DNA from: Phyllobacteriaceae bacterium
GTDB lineage: Bacteria; Pseudomonadota; Alphaproteobacteria; Rhizobiales; Rhizobiaceae
NCBI GenBank assembly: GCA_016711085.1
Contig: JADJTR010000002.1
Location: forward strand, 496,001 to 560,000
Direction: 5' to 3'
DNA: 64,000 nucleotides
Numbering within the stretch: position 1 is the first letter of the stretch; each line of letters begins with the position of its first letter. The notes below the pieces were generated by a model that was not told the origin of the DNA, searched no databases, and saw only the letters and a program-made list of their open reading frames with translations. Positions 52,214 to 61,462 of this stretch are shown in pieces. The translations under genes and the position numbers were made by a program.

Positions 52214-52768
52214 TCAGGTCGCCGGGAAAAATCGACATCTCAAACCTAGCACCATCGTCGAACCGGGCGGCCTGGCCAATTTGCCCGGCACGAGCGTCGG
52301 ACGGCGGTGCAACGGCGAACCACGCGGTTCGATGGCAAAAGCCGCCTTTCGGTGCGTTTTGCAAAACCAATTCCATCGATTGTTGAGATTTTCGCACTGA
52401 TATGATGGATTTGCCGGTTGTCCGCGCGCATTGCCCTAGTGACTGAATCGACAGGACATTCGCGAGGAAGAATATTCAGGAGGACATGGATGAAATCCAT
52501 CGATTCCGCCTCCGTTGGGTGCATCGCCGGGGAGGGGGGGCCGGCGGCTCCTTTTGGCGCTGGCGATCGCGATCGCGGCGCGGATCGCTTCCGGGCAAAC
52601 AAGGTTGTGCGCGCTCGAAGGGGGGGCGCGGGGGGTACCGCAAATGGGGGCACCGTCAGGCGGGCCCAAAGAGCGAGGAAATGAGTTCGCCCGCGGGCGG
52701 CCGAACGGGGTTAGGCGGCCCGCCTGTCGCCAACCGGCAACAAGCGGCGGAATCGGTGAGATCCGGCG
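52214..52768. other. Gene-poor stretch with poly-G tracts
   Basis: No convincing gene. A fragment from 52490 (MKSIDSAS) followed in another frame by RRLLLALAIAIAARIASG looks like a broken signal peptide. Long G runs (for example around 52528-52541 and 52619-52633) interrupt it. It may be the remains of the target gene of the decayed LysR regulator. An AT-richer segment near 52360-52470 could be an old promoter. Confidence 0.4.
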
Positions 52769-53902
52769 TCAATCGCCGGTCACTTTGCGCTTCAACCGTT
52801 CGATGGCGGAGAGTTTGCCGCCTTCGTGGCCAATGCCTTCCTTGGCGAGTGTGGCGCGGCCGGCGTCGGCGAGACTGGCGATCGACAGTCCGGATCCACG
52901 CAACAACCGGATCATCGTCGGCGAGTTGGCGAAGGCATGGTGACCCGAGCGGTCCTTGCCGTCGCGGAACTGCGACGCATCGACGACAATCACGCCCTGT
53001 TGACGCAATCGCTCAGCGTCGCCGGCGAGGCCGACTCGGTCTTCGCCGCCGCGAATCTCGCTCGACAATTGCAGGGCGCGGTCATTCCTGGAAACGATGA
53101 CCGCAATGGCGCCGGGGCGGGCGGAAAGTGACGCGACCTGTCCGGCGAACACATCGGCGTCAATGTCGGGCGAGGCGAGGATCATCGCCTCGATGGAGCG
53201 CACGATGTGTCCGGCGCCGGTGATCGACAAATCGCGCAGGGCGTTCATCGCCATGGCGGCGCCCATCGAATGGGCGATCAGGACAATGCTCTCGGGCTCC
53301 GCGTCGTAGGCCAGGCGCAGCGCGCGGACCAGACCGGCGCTGGCGAAGTCGGCGCTGTCGCGGTCGTAGAGGTACATGGCGGCGCTGCCGGCCGAAGGCC
53401 AGCTGTAGTGAAGCGTCATCCCGGTCATGCCGTAGTCGTGCGACAATTGCGCGGCGCGAAACAGACCGGCGGCGAAGGTCGTGTTGTAGCCGTGGACATA
53501 GATGAAGATTTTGCGCTGGCCCTCCGGCCATTTCGCCAATTCTTCCTTTACCCGCCGCGAAAACACGGCTTCGTCGTCGGTCATGCCGATGGAGGTGGCG
53601 GCGAACTGGGTCTTCAGATCGAGCTTCTTTTTCGGGAAAACCACCTCACCCGGAGCGCGCTTGTCCGGCACCGACACGCCGATCTCGGCGAAATGCAGCG
53701 CCGCCGAGCGCTCGGCCGAAAACAGCATGTTGCGATCGGCGACCGGCCGGCGCGTGGCGACCACCATGATTTTTTCGACCATGCCGACGCCATCGGCCGC
53801 AAGCGACGAAACGCCGATGCGGTCGGGATTGCCGCCGCAAGCGGCGAGCGCGATCGTCGCAAGGACGATCAAAGCACGGGTGATTCGGGTAAAATTCGTC
53901 AT
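52769..53902 (-). CDS. Alpha/beta hydrolase lipoprotein, DUF900 family
   Basis: A 377-aa lipoprotein (signal ending TIALAACGG) with an alpha/beta-hydrolase domain of the DUF900 type. The fold elements are KIFIYVHGYNTTFAAGLFRAAQL, a GHSMG-like nucleophile elbow written as VLIAHSMGAAMAMNAL with Ser as nucleophile, Asp in LASPDIDADVF and His in SGHHAF near the C-terminus. Substrate unknown. It is co-directional with the GH5 gene upstream. Confidence 0.9.
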   Translation of the reverse strand: MTNFTRITRALIVLATIALAACGGNPDRIGVSSLAADGVGMVEKIMVVATRRPVADRNMLFSAERSAALHFAEIGVSVPDKRAPGEVVFPKKKLDLKTQFAATSIGMTDDEAVFSRRVKEELAKWPEGQRKIFIYVHGYNTTFAAGLFRAAQLSHDYGMTGMTLHYSWPSAGSAAMYLYDRDSADFASAGLVRALRLAYDAEPESIVLIAHSMGAAMAMNALRDLSITGAGHIVRSIEAMILASPDIDADVFAGQVASLSARPGAIAVIVSRNDRALQLSSEIRGGEDRVGLAGDAERLRQQGVIVVDASQFRDGKDRSGHHAFANSPTMIRLLRGSGLSIASLADAGRATLAKEGIGHEGGKLSAIERLKRKVTGD

Positions 53903-53998
53903 GACCGGACTAGTCGATAAGCGCGGTTGGTTGACGCAAGATTACGGCGGCGACGTGTCAATCGAGAGGCGATTTCGGGATCGGCCGTGTCCACACGC

Positions 53999-55232
53999 CT
54001 ATCGCGCCGGCAATTCGCGCACCATCTCCATGATGTCCGTCTCGGCCTTGCGGCCGCCGAACTCGTCGACAACGCCGAAATCCGATCCGTAGCTCCACAT
54101 CGACCAGGCGAAGCCGCGCTGTTCGGCCTCGGTGATCACGTCCCGGTAAAAGGCCGTGCGTTCGCCCGCCGGCACGACGGTAGCGGCGCCCCATGCCTGA
54201 CGGATCATGCCGAATTCGCCAAGCATGATGTCGGCCGGATCGACGCCATTGGTTTTCGCCCACGCTTCGATCCGGACAAACGGCGCGGCGACGGCGGCAG
54301 CCATTTCCTTTTCAGTGTCGAGGGCGGCGATCTGCTCGTCGAGATAGGCGAGCAGGCCGGCGCGGCGATGGAACGGGGCGTCGGCGCGGATCTTGTCGCG
54401 GATCCTTTCCACCGCCTCCTCCAGTCCGGCGCGCGGCGTGGCATGTAGTGGATAGGGCAGGCCGGTCACGTAGGGGATGAAATCGCCAGCCCAGCCGGCG
54501 CCCTGATGGGTGAGCAGGAACGGGTCGTAGGAATGAAAGGACCAGATCAGGTTGTCGTCGCCGAATGCCTTGGGATCGAGCGCCGCCAACCTCCGCCGAG
54601 CCCCAGCAGGCGCCGGACAAGACCAGCGTCAGCTTCCGGCGCGGCGGCGCGGGCGGTCCCCGGAGGCGCTTCAGTTGGGCCGACCAGAGCGCCGCCTCGT
54701 CGCCCTCGCAGTCCGTTACCGGTTCGTTCATCAACTCGAAGGCGACCTTGGCCGGGTCAGCGTCGGCGAGGCGTTTCGCGATATTACCGACGAGCCCGGC
54801 ATAGCGGTCGAACAGGTCGGCGTCGGCGAGGTATTCGGCTGTCCCATGGGTTCGCCCGCCGGCGGGAATGGCGTGCAAATCGATCAGCGCCTTCAGCCCG
54901 GCGGCGTTGACGGCGCGCGCCGCTTCGGCGACGCCACCCAGCATGACCTCGCGAAAGGCCTGCGTTTTATCCGAAAGCAATGGCGCCGGATCGATCGGGA
55001 CACGGATGAAATCGAGGCCGACCTGGCGCAGCGCTTCGAGCTCGGCGGCGCCAATGGTCTTGCGCCATTCTGGCCAGGGCAGCATGACGCCGCTTTCGTC
55101 CCAGCGATCCTCGTTCGGCCATGTCTGCCAGATGTCGAGCGACAAGCCGCGATGCGGCTTGAACCCGGCGCCGTGCGCCGGGACGGCCATCAAGGCGGCG
55201 GCAAGGCATGAAAGGAACAGGCGTGACGCCAT
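53999..55232 (-). CDS. Glycoside hydrolase family 5 (cellulase-like), frameshifted
   Basis: A secreted (beta/alpha)8 glycosidase of about 410 aa. Signal peptide residues 1-22 (ending AHGAG). Hallmarks are FKPHRGLSLDIWQTW, DFIRVPIDP, the acid/base Glu in FELMNEPVTD, HSYDPFLLTHQGAGW and the nucleophile Glu in MLGEFGMIRQAW. One extra base near 54588 separates the halves, with two probable compensating indels around 54640; the total span is one base over a multiple of three. In alphaproteobacteria such enzymes may act on cellulose or other beta-glucans of the envelope. Confidence 0.85.
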
Positions 55233-55314
55233 GATCGACCCGGCTTTGCGACGAGAGAAACGGACTGCTACAACGCCGCCATTGTGACGAAGCCGACGAC
55301 GCCGGGGAAGCGCG

Positions 55315-55797
55315 ATGAACGATGATGGTGAATCGGCGGCGGTCGAAGCGGCGTTGTCGGGCTGGTTGACGTCGTTCGGTCACCGCCTGAAGGCGCGGGT
55401 CTATTACGCCGACACCGATTTTTCCGGCGTCGTCTATCACGCGCGCTATCTCGAATTCCTCGAACGCGGCCGCTCCGATTTCCTGCGTCTCGTCGGTGTG
55501 CACCATACCGAACTCGCCGACGGTCGCCATGGCGAAAAGATCGCCTGGGTTGTTCGACGCATGGAGATCGACTTCGTCGCCCCGGCCCGAATCGACGATG
55601 TGCTCACCGTCGACACGCGCACCGACTCGATTTCAGGAGCGCGCATCGTCATGGCGCAGGAGCTTCGGCGCGGCGACGCCATCCTGGTCAGGGCCAGGGT
55701 CGAGGCGGCGATCATGTCGGACAAGGGCAAGCCGCGCCGGTTCCCGAAGGAATGGGCCGCCGCCTTTTTGCCGCCGGCCGCGGTTACCGATCGTTAA
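55315..55797 (+). CDS. ybgC: Tol-Pal system acyl-CoA thioesterase YbgC
   Basis: A 160-aa hotdog-fold thioesterase that starts the Tol-Pal cluster. The 4-hydroxybenzoyl-CoA thioesterase signature is present with the catalytic Asp (RVYYADTDFSGVVYHARYLEFLERGRSDFLR). It acts in the cytoplasm on acyl-CoA or acyl-ACP. A 202-base gap separates it from tolQ, so tolQ may have its own promoter. Confidence 0.94.
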   Translation: MNDDGESAAVEAALSGWLTSFGHRLKARVYYADTDFSGVVYHARYLEFLERGRSDFLRLVGVHHTELADGRHGEKIAWVVRRMEIDFVAPARIDDVLTVDTRTDSISGARIVMAQELRRGDAILVRARVEAAIMSDKGKPRRFPKEWAAAFLPPAAVTDR

Positions 55798-55999
55798 CCA
55801 TAAAAGACCATGAAAAAGCTGGGGGAATGCGCGGAGCCGCTTCGCGCCTTCCTTTGACCAAATTTCGGCCGGAAAAGCGCGTCACGAACGCCTTCGACCG
55901 GGACAGTCGGGGCAATCGCCCCAGTGCGGAGCATCGGACGGCGACAACGCGCAAGCCAGCAGGCGCGGAGCGCGCAGCGAATTCAGGGATCTCGGGGAC

Positions 56000-56710
56000 A
56001 TGGAACAGGTAGCATTGGCGACGCCGGGCGAGTTATCGGTCTGGGCGTTGTTCTGGCAGGCCGGCTGGGTGGTCAAAACGGTCATGATCGGGCTGCTGAC
56101 AGCCTCGGTATGGACCTGGGCCATCGTCATCGACAAGGTCGTCGCCTTTGGCCGCATGCGTTCGGCGCTCGACCGGTTCGAGCAATTGTTCTGGTCCGGC
56201 CAGTCGCTGGAAGACCTTTACCGCACGCTTGCCGACCGCAATCCCAATGGCATGGGCGCGATTTTCGTCGCCGCCATGCGCGAATGGAAGAAATCGTTCG
56301 AAAAGGGCGCGCGCTCGCCGATCGGCCTGCAGTCGCGCATCGACCAGGCCATGGATCTGGCGTTGACGCGCGAAATGGAGAAGCTGGAAAGCCGGCTCGG
56401 CTTCCTGGCCACGGTCGGCTCATCGGCGCCGTTTGTCGGCCTGTTCGGCACCGTCATCGGCATCATGACCTCGTTCCAGGCGATCGCCGGGGCGAAATCG
56501 ACCAATCTCGCTGTTGTTGCGCCCGGCATCGCCGAGGCGCTGCTGGCCACCGCCATAGGCCTGCTGGCCGCCATTCCGGCGGTTATCGCCTACAACAAGC
56601 TGTCGTCGGATTCGGGCAAGATCGGCCTCAGGATGGAAGGGTTCGCCGACGAATTCTCGGCCATCCTGTCGCGCCAGATCGACGAAAAAGTCGTGGCGCG
56701 CGCGGCTTGA
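56000..56710 (+). CDS. tolQ: Tol-Pal system protein TolQ
   Basis: Inner-membrane proton-channel subunit of Tol-Pal, needed for outer-membrane constriction at division. The 236-aa protein has three helices: residues about 15-40, then FLATVGSSAPFVGLFGTVIGIMTSF and VAPGIAEALLATAIGLLAAIPAVIAYN, the MotA/TolQ/ExbB signature. The stop is 13 bases before tolR. Confidence 0.96.
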   Translation: MEQVALATPGELSVWALFWQAGWVVKTVMIGLLTASVWTWAIVIDKVVAFGRMRSALDRFEQLFWSGQSLEDLYRTLADRNPNGMGAIFVAAMREWKKSFEKGARSPIGLQSRIDQAMDLALTREMEKLESRLGFLATVGSSAPFVGLFGTVIGIMTSFQAIAGAKSTNLAVVAPGIAEALLATAIGLLAAIPAVIAYNKLSSDSGKIGLRMEGFADEFSAILSRQIDEKVVARAA

Positions 56711-56723
56711 GGGATCGAACGAC

Positions 56724-57185
56724 ATGGGCATGAGCGCAGCATCGACGGGCGGCAGCGGACGCGGCGGGCGGGGACATCGCCGGCGCGGCCGCCATCACGG
56801 CCTGGTCTCCGAAATCAACGTGACGCCGCTGGTCGACGTCATGCTTGTGCTTCTCATCATCTTCATGGTCGCGGCGCCGATGCTCACCGTCGGCGTGCCG
56901 ATCGACCTGCCGGAAACGCAGGCCAAGCAGATGAATTCCGACACCCAGCCGATCACCGTCTCGGTCGATTCGACCGGCAAGGTGTTCCTCCAGGAAACCG
57001 AGATCGCCATCGACGAGGTGGTGGCCAAGCTCACCGCCATCGCCAAGACCGGCTATGACGAGCGCATTTATGTGCGCGGCGACCGCGACGCCGATTACGG
57101 CACGGTGATGAAGGTGATGGCCCGCATCTCGGCCGCCGGCTACAAGAATCTCGGCCTCGTGACGCTGCAGGAACAGGATTCCTGA
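56724..57185 (+). CDS. tolR: Tol-Pal system protein TolR
   Basis: A 153-aa single-helix inner-membrane partner of TolQ. After a Gly/Arg-rich cytoplasmic start, the helix begins SEINVTPLVDVMLVLLIIFMVAAPML, in which Asp in PLVDV is the proton-carrying residue. The periplasmic part (VLPETQAKQMNS..., IYVRGDRDADYGTVMKVMARI) is the usual ExbD/TolR fold. Confidence 0.96.
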   Translation: MGMSAASTGGSGRGGRGHRRRGRHHGLVSEINVTPLVDVMLVLLIIFMVAAPMLTVGVPIDLPETQAKQMNSDTQPITVSVDSTGKVFLQETEIAIDEVVAKLTAIAKTGYDERIYVRGDRDADYGTVMKVMARISAAGYKNLGLVTLQEQDS

Positions 57186-57190
57186 TCGCC

Positions 57191-58302
57191 ATGCGGGGCA
57201 GCCTCGCCACCTCGACGGTGCTGCATGCGGTGCTGCTCGCCGCCGGGCTGCTGACGTTTTCGTCGCCGCGGCCGATGAATGTGGCCGAGGTCGATTCGCT
57301 GCCCGTCGATATCGTGCCGATCGAGGAAGTCGCCAAATCGATGAAGGGTGACAAGAAGGCGTCAAAGGCGGAACGCTCCGCGCCGAAGCCGACTGTCAAG
57401 CCGGAGACGGTCAAGGACGCCGCCGAAATCGGCGACAACGACGCCGATCTGAAAACCCCGCCGACGCCCGAAGCCAAGCCGCGCGAGGTGAAAACCGCCG
57501 CCATTCCCGAGCCGGCGAAGCCGGAAAAGAAGGCCGAGGCCAAGCCGGTGGAAAAGCCGGCCGAAAAGCCGCAGGAAGACGAGGTCGCCAAGGCGATCGC
57601 CAAGGAAGAAGCGAAAGCCAAGGCCGAGGAAAAGGCCAAGGCGGCCGAGAAGTCCAAGGCGGACGCGGCGGCGAAAGCCGATACGCTGGCCAAGGCGGAA
57701 GCTGAAGCGAAGGCCGAAGCCGAGGCGGAGGCCAAAGCGGAAGCCGAGGCAAAGGCTGAAGCGAAGGCGAAAGCCGAGGCGGAAACCAAGGCTGCGGCAG
57801 AAGCCGCGGCCAGGGCGGAAAAGGCGGCGAAAGCGAAAGCGGCCAAGGAAGCCGCCGCCAAGGAAGCCGCGGCCAAGGCCGCCGCCGACAAGAAACTCGA
57901 AGAGGAAGTGCTGGCGGCGCTTGAAAACAAGGACAAGGCGTCGGGCGGCGGCGCCAAACGGTCGAAGGACAAGGCGTCGCTCGGCGGCAAGCAGAACACC
58001 GGGGCGAAGCTGTCGGCCTCCGAGCTCGGCGCGCTCTCCGAACAGATGGCCGGCTGCTGGAGTCTGCCGGTCAGGGCCGAGACCGGCCAGGGCCTGCGCG
58101 TCGCATCGGCTTCAACGTCTCGGCCGACGGCAAGGTCGACGGCGCGCCGAAAGTGCTGAAATCGAGCGGCAGCCGCCAGTTCGACGAAAGCGCGCTGCGC
58201 GCCGTGCGCAAATGCGATTCCAAGGGCCTTTTGCTCCCCGAGGGCAAGGCCGAAATCTGGGCCGAGGTGATCGTCCATTTCGATCCGGCCGAAATGTTCT
58301 GA
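57191..58302 (+). CDS. tolA: Tol-Pal system protein TolA, frameshifted near the end
   Basis: Inner-membrane anchored, energy-coupling protein that spans the periplasm to reach Pal. An N-terminal helix (STVLHAVLLAAGLLTF) precedes a very long Ala/Lys/Glu-rich coiled segment (about residues 90-245) of AKAEAEAKAEA-type repeats. The C-terminal TolA domain continues after a one-base deletion near 58103: GLRVRIGFNVSADGKVDGAP, then SSGSRQFDESALRAVRKCDS and AEVIVHFDPAEMF. With the base restored the protein is about 370 aa. Intactness of the rest argues for a sequence indel. Confidence 0.9.
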
Positions 58303-58309
58303 GGGAAAA

Positions 58310-59623
58310 ATGCTGAAAACCGCCCTGCGCCACCTCCTGCTCGCCGCCTCGCTGACCGCCGCCACGCTCGGCGCGGCGATCCTGCCGGCCCGCGCGCTGG
58401 TCGAGATCGACGTCAACAAGGGCGTCATCGAGCCGCTGCCTATCGCCATTCCCGATTTCCTCGGCGATGCGGAAGGCCGGGAGATCGCCGCGATCATCGC
58501 CGCCGATCTGAAGCGCTCCGGCCTGTTCGCGCCGATCGACGCCTCGGCCTTCATCGAGAAGATCTCGGACCCGAACGCCGCGCCGCGCTTCGAGGACTGG
58601 AAAGTCATCAACGCCCAGGCGCTGGTCACCGGCGCCCTGTCGCGCGAGGGCGACGGCCGCTTCAAGGCGCAGTTCCGCCTGTGGGACACGTTCGGCGGCC
58701 AGCAGCTCGAGGGCCAGCAGTTCTTCGCCAACAAAGAGAACAAGCGCCGTCTCGCCCACATCATCGCCGACGCCATCTATGAGCGGCTGACCGGCGAGAA
58801 GGGCTATTTCGACACCCGCGTCGTTTTCGTCGACGAGACCGGGCCGAAGGACAAGCGCGTCAAGCGCCTCGCGATCATGGACCAGGACGGCGCCGGCGTG
58901 CGCTATCTGACCAAGGGCGGCGACATCGTGCTGACCCCGCGCTTCTCGCCGACGCGCCAGGAAATCACTTACATGTCGTTCGGCGGCGGCCAGCCGAAGG
59001 TCTATCTGCTGCAGCTCGAAACCGGCCAGCGCGAACTGGTCGGCGATTTTCCCGGCATGACGTTCGCGCCGCGGTTTTCGCCCGACGGCCAGCGCGTCGC
59101 CATGTCGCTCGGCCGCGACGACGGCAATTCCAACATCTTCGCCATGGATCTGCGCAGCCGGACGACGCAGCGCCTGACCGATTCCAACGCCATCGACACC
59201 TCGCCGTCCTATTCGCCGGACGGCTCGCAGATCACCTTCACGTCGGATCGCGGCGGCCGCTCGCAGATCTACGTCATGGGCGCCGACGGCTCCAATCCGC
59301 AGCGCGTGTCCTTCGGCGACGGAAGCTATTCGACGCCGGTGTGGTCGCCGCGCGGCGATCTGATCGCCTTCACCAAGCAGTCGGGCGGCGAGTTCTCCAT
59401 CGGCGTGATGAAGCCGGACGGCTCGGGCGAGCGCATCCTCACCTCAGGTTTCCACAATGAGGGGCCGACCTGGGCCCCGAACGGCCGAGTGCTGATGTTT
59501 TTCCGCGAGCGTTCGGGCGGCGGACCGAAGTTGTTCTCCATCGACCTGACCGGCCGCAACGAACAGCAGGTGGCGACGCCGAACTTCGGCTCGGATCCGG
59601 CATGGTCGCCTCCGCTCGAGTAG
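58310..59623 (+). CDS. tolB: Tol-Pal system beta-propeller protein TolB
   Basis: Periplasmic protein of 437 aa that shuttles between Pal and OmpA/TolA. A signal peptide (about residues 1-27, ending PARALV) is followed by the TolB N-terminal domain (EIDVNKGVIEPLPIAIPDF) and a six-bladed propeller with repeats such as FAPRFSPDGQRVAMSL, SPSYSPDGSQITFTSDRGGR and TWAPNGRVLMFFRE. It follows tolA by 7 bases. Confidence 0.96.
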   Translation: MLKTALRHLLLAASLTAATLGAAILPARALVEIDVNKGVIEPLPIAIPDFLGDAEGREIAAIIAADLKRSGLFAPIDASAFIEKISDPNAAPRFEDWKVINAQALVTGALSREGDGRFKAQFRLWDTFGGQQLEGQQFFANKENKRRLAHIIADAIYERLTGEKGYFDTRVVFVDETGPKDKRVKRLAIMDQDGAGVRYLTKGGDIVLTPRFSPTRQEITYMSFGGGQPKVYLLQLETGQRELVGDFPGMTFAPRFSPDGQRVAMSLGRDDGNSNIFAMDLRSRTTQRLTDSNAIDTSPSYSPDGSQITFTSDRGGRSQIYVMGADGSNPQRVSFGDGSYSTPVWSPRGDLIAFTKQSGGEFSIGVMKPDGSGERILTSGFHNEGPTWAPNGRVLMFFRERSGGGPKLFSIDLTGRNEQQVATPNFGSDPAWSPPLE

Positions 59624-59823
59624 GTTTGCCGCAGGCTTGGCCACGGCCGGGCCGCGCTTTGGCCGCAATTTCGCCCGGTGAAGCGATCAAGAGGGCGCGG
59701 GGAACCGGGGGCCGGTCCATCGACGTTTCGTTAACCACGCTGCTTGAGCGCGCGTTAACCGCGACATGGTTACTGGGCCTTCAACGCTTTCGTTCGCACT
59801 TTACCAAGGAGAGGCGGAGAAAC

Positions 59824-60333
59824 ATGAGCCGCATCGCATCACTTGCCCGCAATCCCGTCGTCCTCGCGCTCGTCGCCGCGCTCGCCATTTCCGGCTGCGC
59901 CTCGAAAAAGGCGCCGAACAATCCGGCCGATCTCGGCCTTGGGGGCGGCGCCGGCGCGGCGACGCCCGGTTCGGCCCAGGATTTCACCGTCAATGTCGGC
60001 GACCGCATCTTCTTCGACACCGATTCCTCGGTCATCCGCGCCGATGCGCAACAGACGCTGGCGCGCCAGGCCCAGTGGCTGGGCAAGTATCCCAACCACG
60101 CCATCACCATCGAAGGCCATGCCGACGAACGCGGCACGCGCGAATATAACATCGCGCTCGGCGCGCGCCGCGCCGCCGCCACCCGCGACTTTCTCGCGGC
60201 GCGCGGGGTGCCGGCCAACCGCATCAAGACCATTTCCTACGGCAAGGAGCGTCCGGTCGCGGTATGCGACGACATCTCCTGCTGGTCGCAGAACCGCCGC
60301 GCCGTCACCGCGCTGGGCGGCGCAGGGAGCTGA
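59824..60333 (+). CDS. pal: Peptidoglycan-associated lipoprotein Pal
   Basis: A 169-aa outer-membrane lipoprotein that tethers the outer membrane to peptidoglycan. The lipobox is LAISGCASKK; the OmpA-like domain is clear in RIFFDTDSSVIRADAQQTL, AITIEGHADERGTREYNIALGARRA and ISYGKERPVA. It lies 200 bases after tolB. AGGAG precedes ATG 59824. Confidence 0.97.
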   Translation: MSRIASLARNPVVLALVAALAISGCASKKAPNNPADLGLGGGAGAATPGSAQDFTVNVGDRIFFDTDSSVIRADAQQTLARQAQWLGKYPNHAITIEGHADERGTREYNIALGARRAAATRDFLAARGVPANRIKTISYGKERPVAVCDDISCWSQNRRAVTALGGAGS

Positions 60334-60364
60334 TCCGGCCTGGCGAACGCGTCGGAAGAACCAT

Positions 60365-60386
60365 CGACGGCCCTTCGGGGCCGTCG
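60365..60386 (+). terminator. Hairpin terminator after pal
   Basis: A perfect 9-base stem CGACGGCCC / GGGCCGTCG with a stable TTCG loop lies 31 bases after the pal stop. The following sequence has only a weak T content, so it may attenuate rather than fully stop transcription into cpoB. Confidence 0.6.
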
Positions 60387-60505
60387 CCATTTCAGCCATG
60401 TTGTCAGCGCAAACAAAATTTGGCCGAACTCGGCTGAATTGTTATGACAGAGAAAATGCGGCCGGGGGAACATCCGTCGCCGCGCGACAAAAACGGGTCC
60501 CGGTC

Positions 60506-61462
60506 ATGCGCCACGTCAAAACCTTCCGTCTGCTTTGCCTTCTTGCCGCTTCCGCGGCCATCGCGCCCGCGGCGCTGGCCGCGCCGCGTCCGTCGCTGGA
60601 TGTCGGCGCGCTTCCGGTCGTGCGCGTGCAAGTCACGGATCCGCGCGTCATGGCGATGGAAGAACAGATCCGCCAGCTGAACGGCCGCATCGAGGAATTG
60701 AATTTCCAGATCCTGCAGATGCAGGACCAGATGAACAAGATGAAGGAAGACAACGACTTCCGATTCCAGGAACTGGAAGGCGGCAAGAAGGAAGGCATGG
60801 CCCCGGCCGGGCCGGCGACGCAGGATACCGCCGCCGCGCCGGAAGCGCCGAAGGCGGACGTCATTGTCGAGGCGCCTGCCGCACAGCCGACCGAGACGGC
60901 CGGAGCGACCGCCGACGGCGCGGCCGAGCCGGGCGTGAAATCCGGTGCGCCGCCGAAAATCCTCGGGACGGTCACTTTCGACGCCAAGGGCAATCCGTCC
61001 AGCGCCACGATCGAGCCGGGCGACGCCGCCGGCCCGACGTCGACCGACGGCGATGTGGTGGCGGCGTTGCCGCGTTCGGACAATCCGGAAGAACTCTATC
61101 GCTCGTCCTACCAGTTCATCCTGTCGGGCGACTATAAAACCGCCGAAGCGGGCTTTCGCGACTATGCCGAACGCTTCCCCTCCGATGCGCGCATCGCCGA
61201 CGCGCAGTATTGGCTCGGCGAATCGCTGCTTGGCCAGGAACGCTACCGCGACGCGGCCGAGGTCTTCCTCGCCGCCTCCAAATCACACCCCAAGGCGAAA
61301 AAGGCTCCCGACATGCTGCTGAAGCTCGGAGTGTCGCTTGCCGCGCTCAACCAGCGCGATGTCGCCTGCGCCACCTTCGGCGAGATCGGCAAGCGCTACC
61401 CCGGCTCGTCCGACGCGCTCAAGGGCCGGGTCGCCCAGGAACAGGCGCTCGCCGGCTGTTGA
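60506..61462 (+). CDS. cpoB: Tol-Pal associated TPR protein CpoB (YbgF)
   Basis: A 318-aa periplasmic coordinator of peptidoglycan synthesis and outer-membrane constriction. Signal peptide about residues 1-27 (ending ALAAPR), then a trimerising coiled coil (MAMEEQIRQLNGRIEELNFQ), an Ala/Pro/Glu-rich linker, and C-terminal tetratricopeptide repeats (ELYRSSYQFILSGDYKTAEA, ADAQYWLGESLLGQERYRDA). ATG 60506 begins the signal peptide. The stop overlaps the tilS start. Confidence 0.94.
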   Translation: MRHVKTFRLLCLLAASAAIAPAALAAPRPSLDVGALPVVRVQVTDPRVMAMEEQIRQLNGRIEELNFQILQMQDQMNKMKEDNDFRFQELEGGKKEGMAPAGPATQDTAAAPEAPKADVIVEAPAAQPTETAGATADGAAEPGVKSGAPPKILGTVTFDAKGNPSSATIEPGDAAGPTSTDGDVVAALPRSDNPEELYRSSYQFILSGDYKTAEAGFRDYAERFPSDARIADAQYWLGESLLGQERYRDAAEVFLAASKSHPKAKKAPDMLLKLGVSLAALNQRDVACATFGEIGKRYPGSSDALKGRVAQEQALAGC

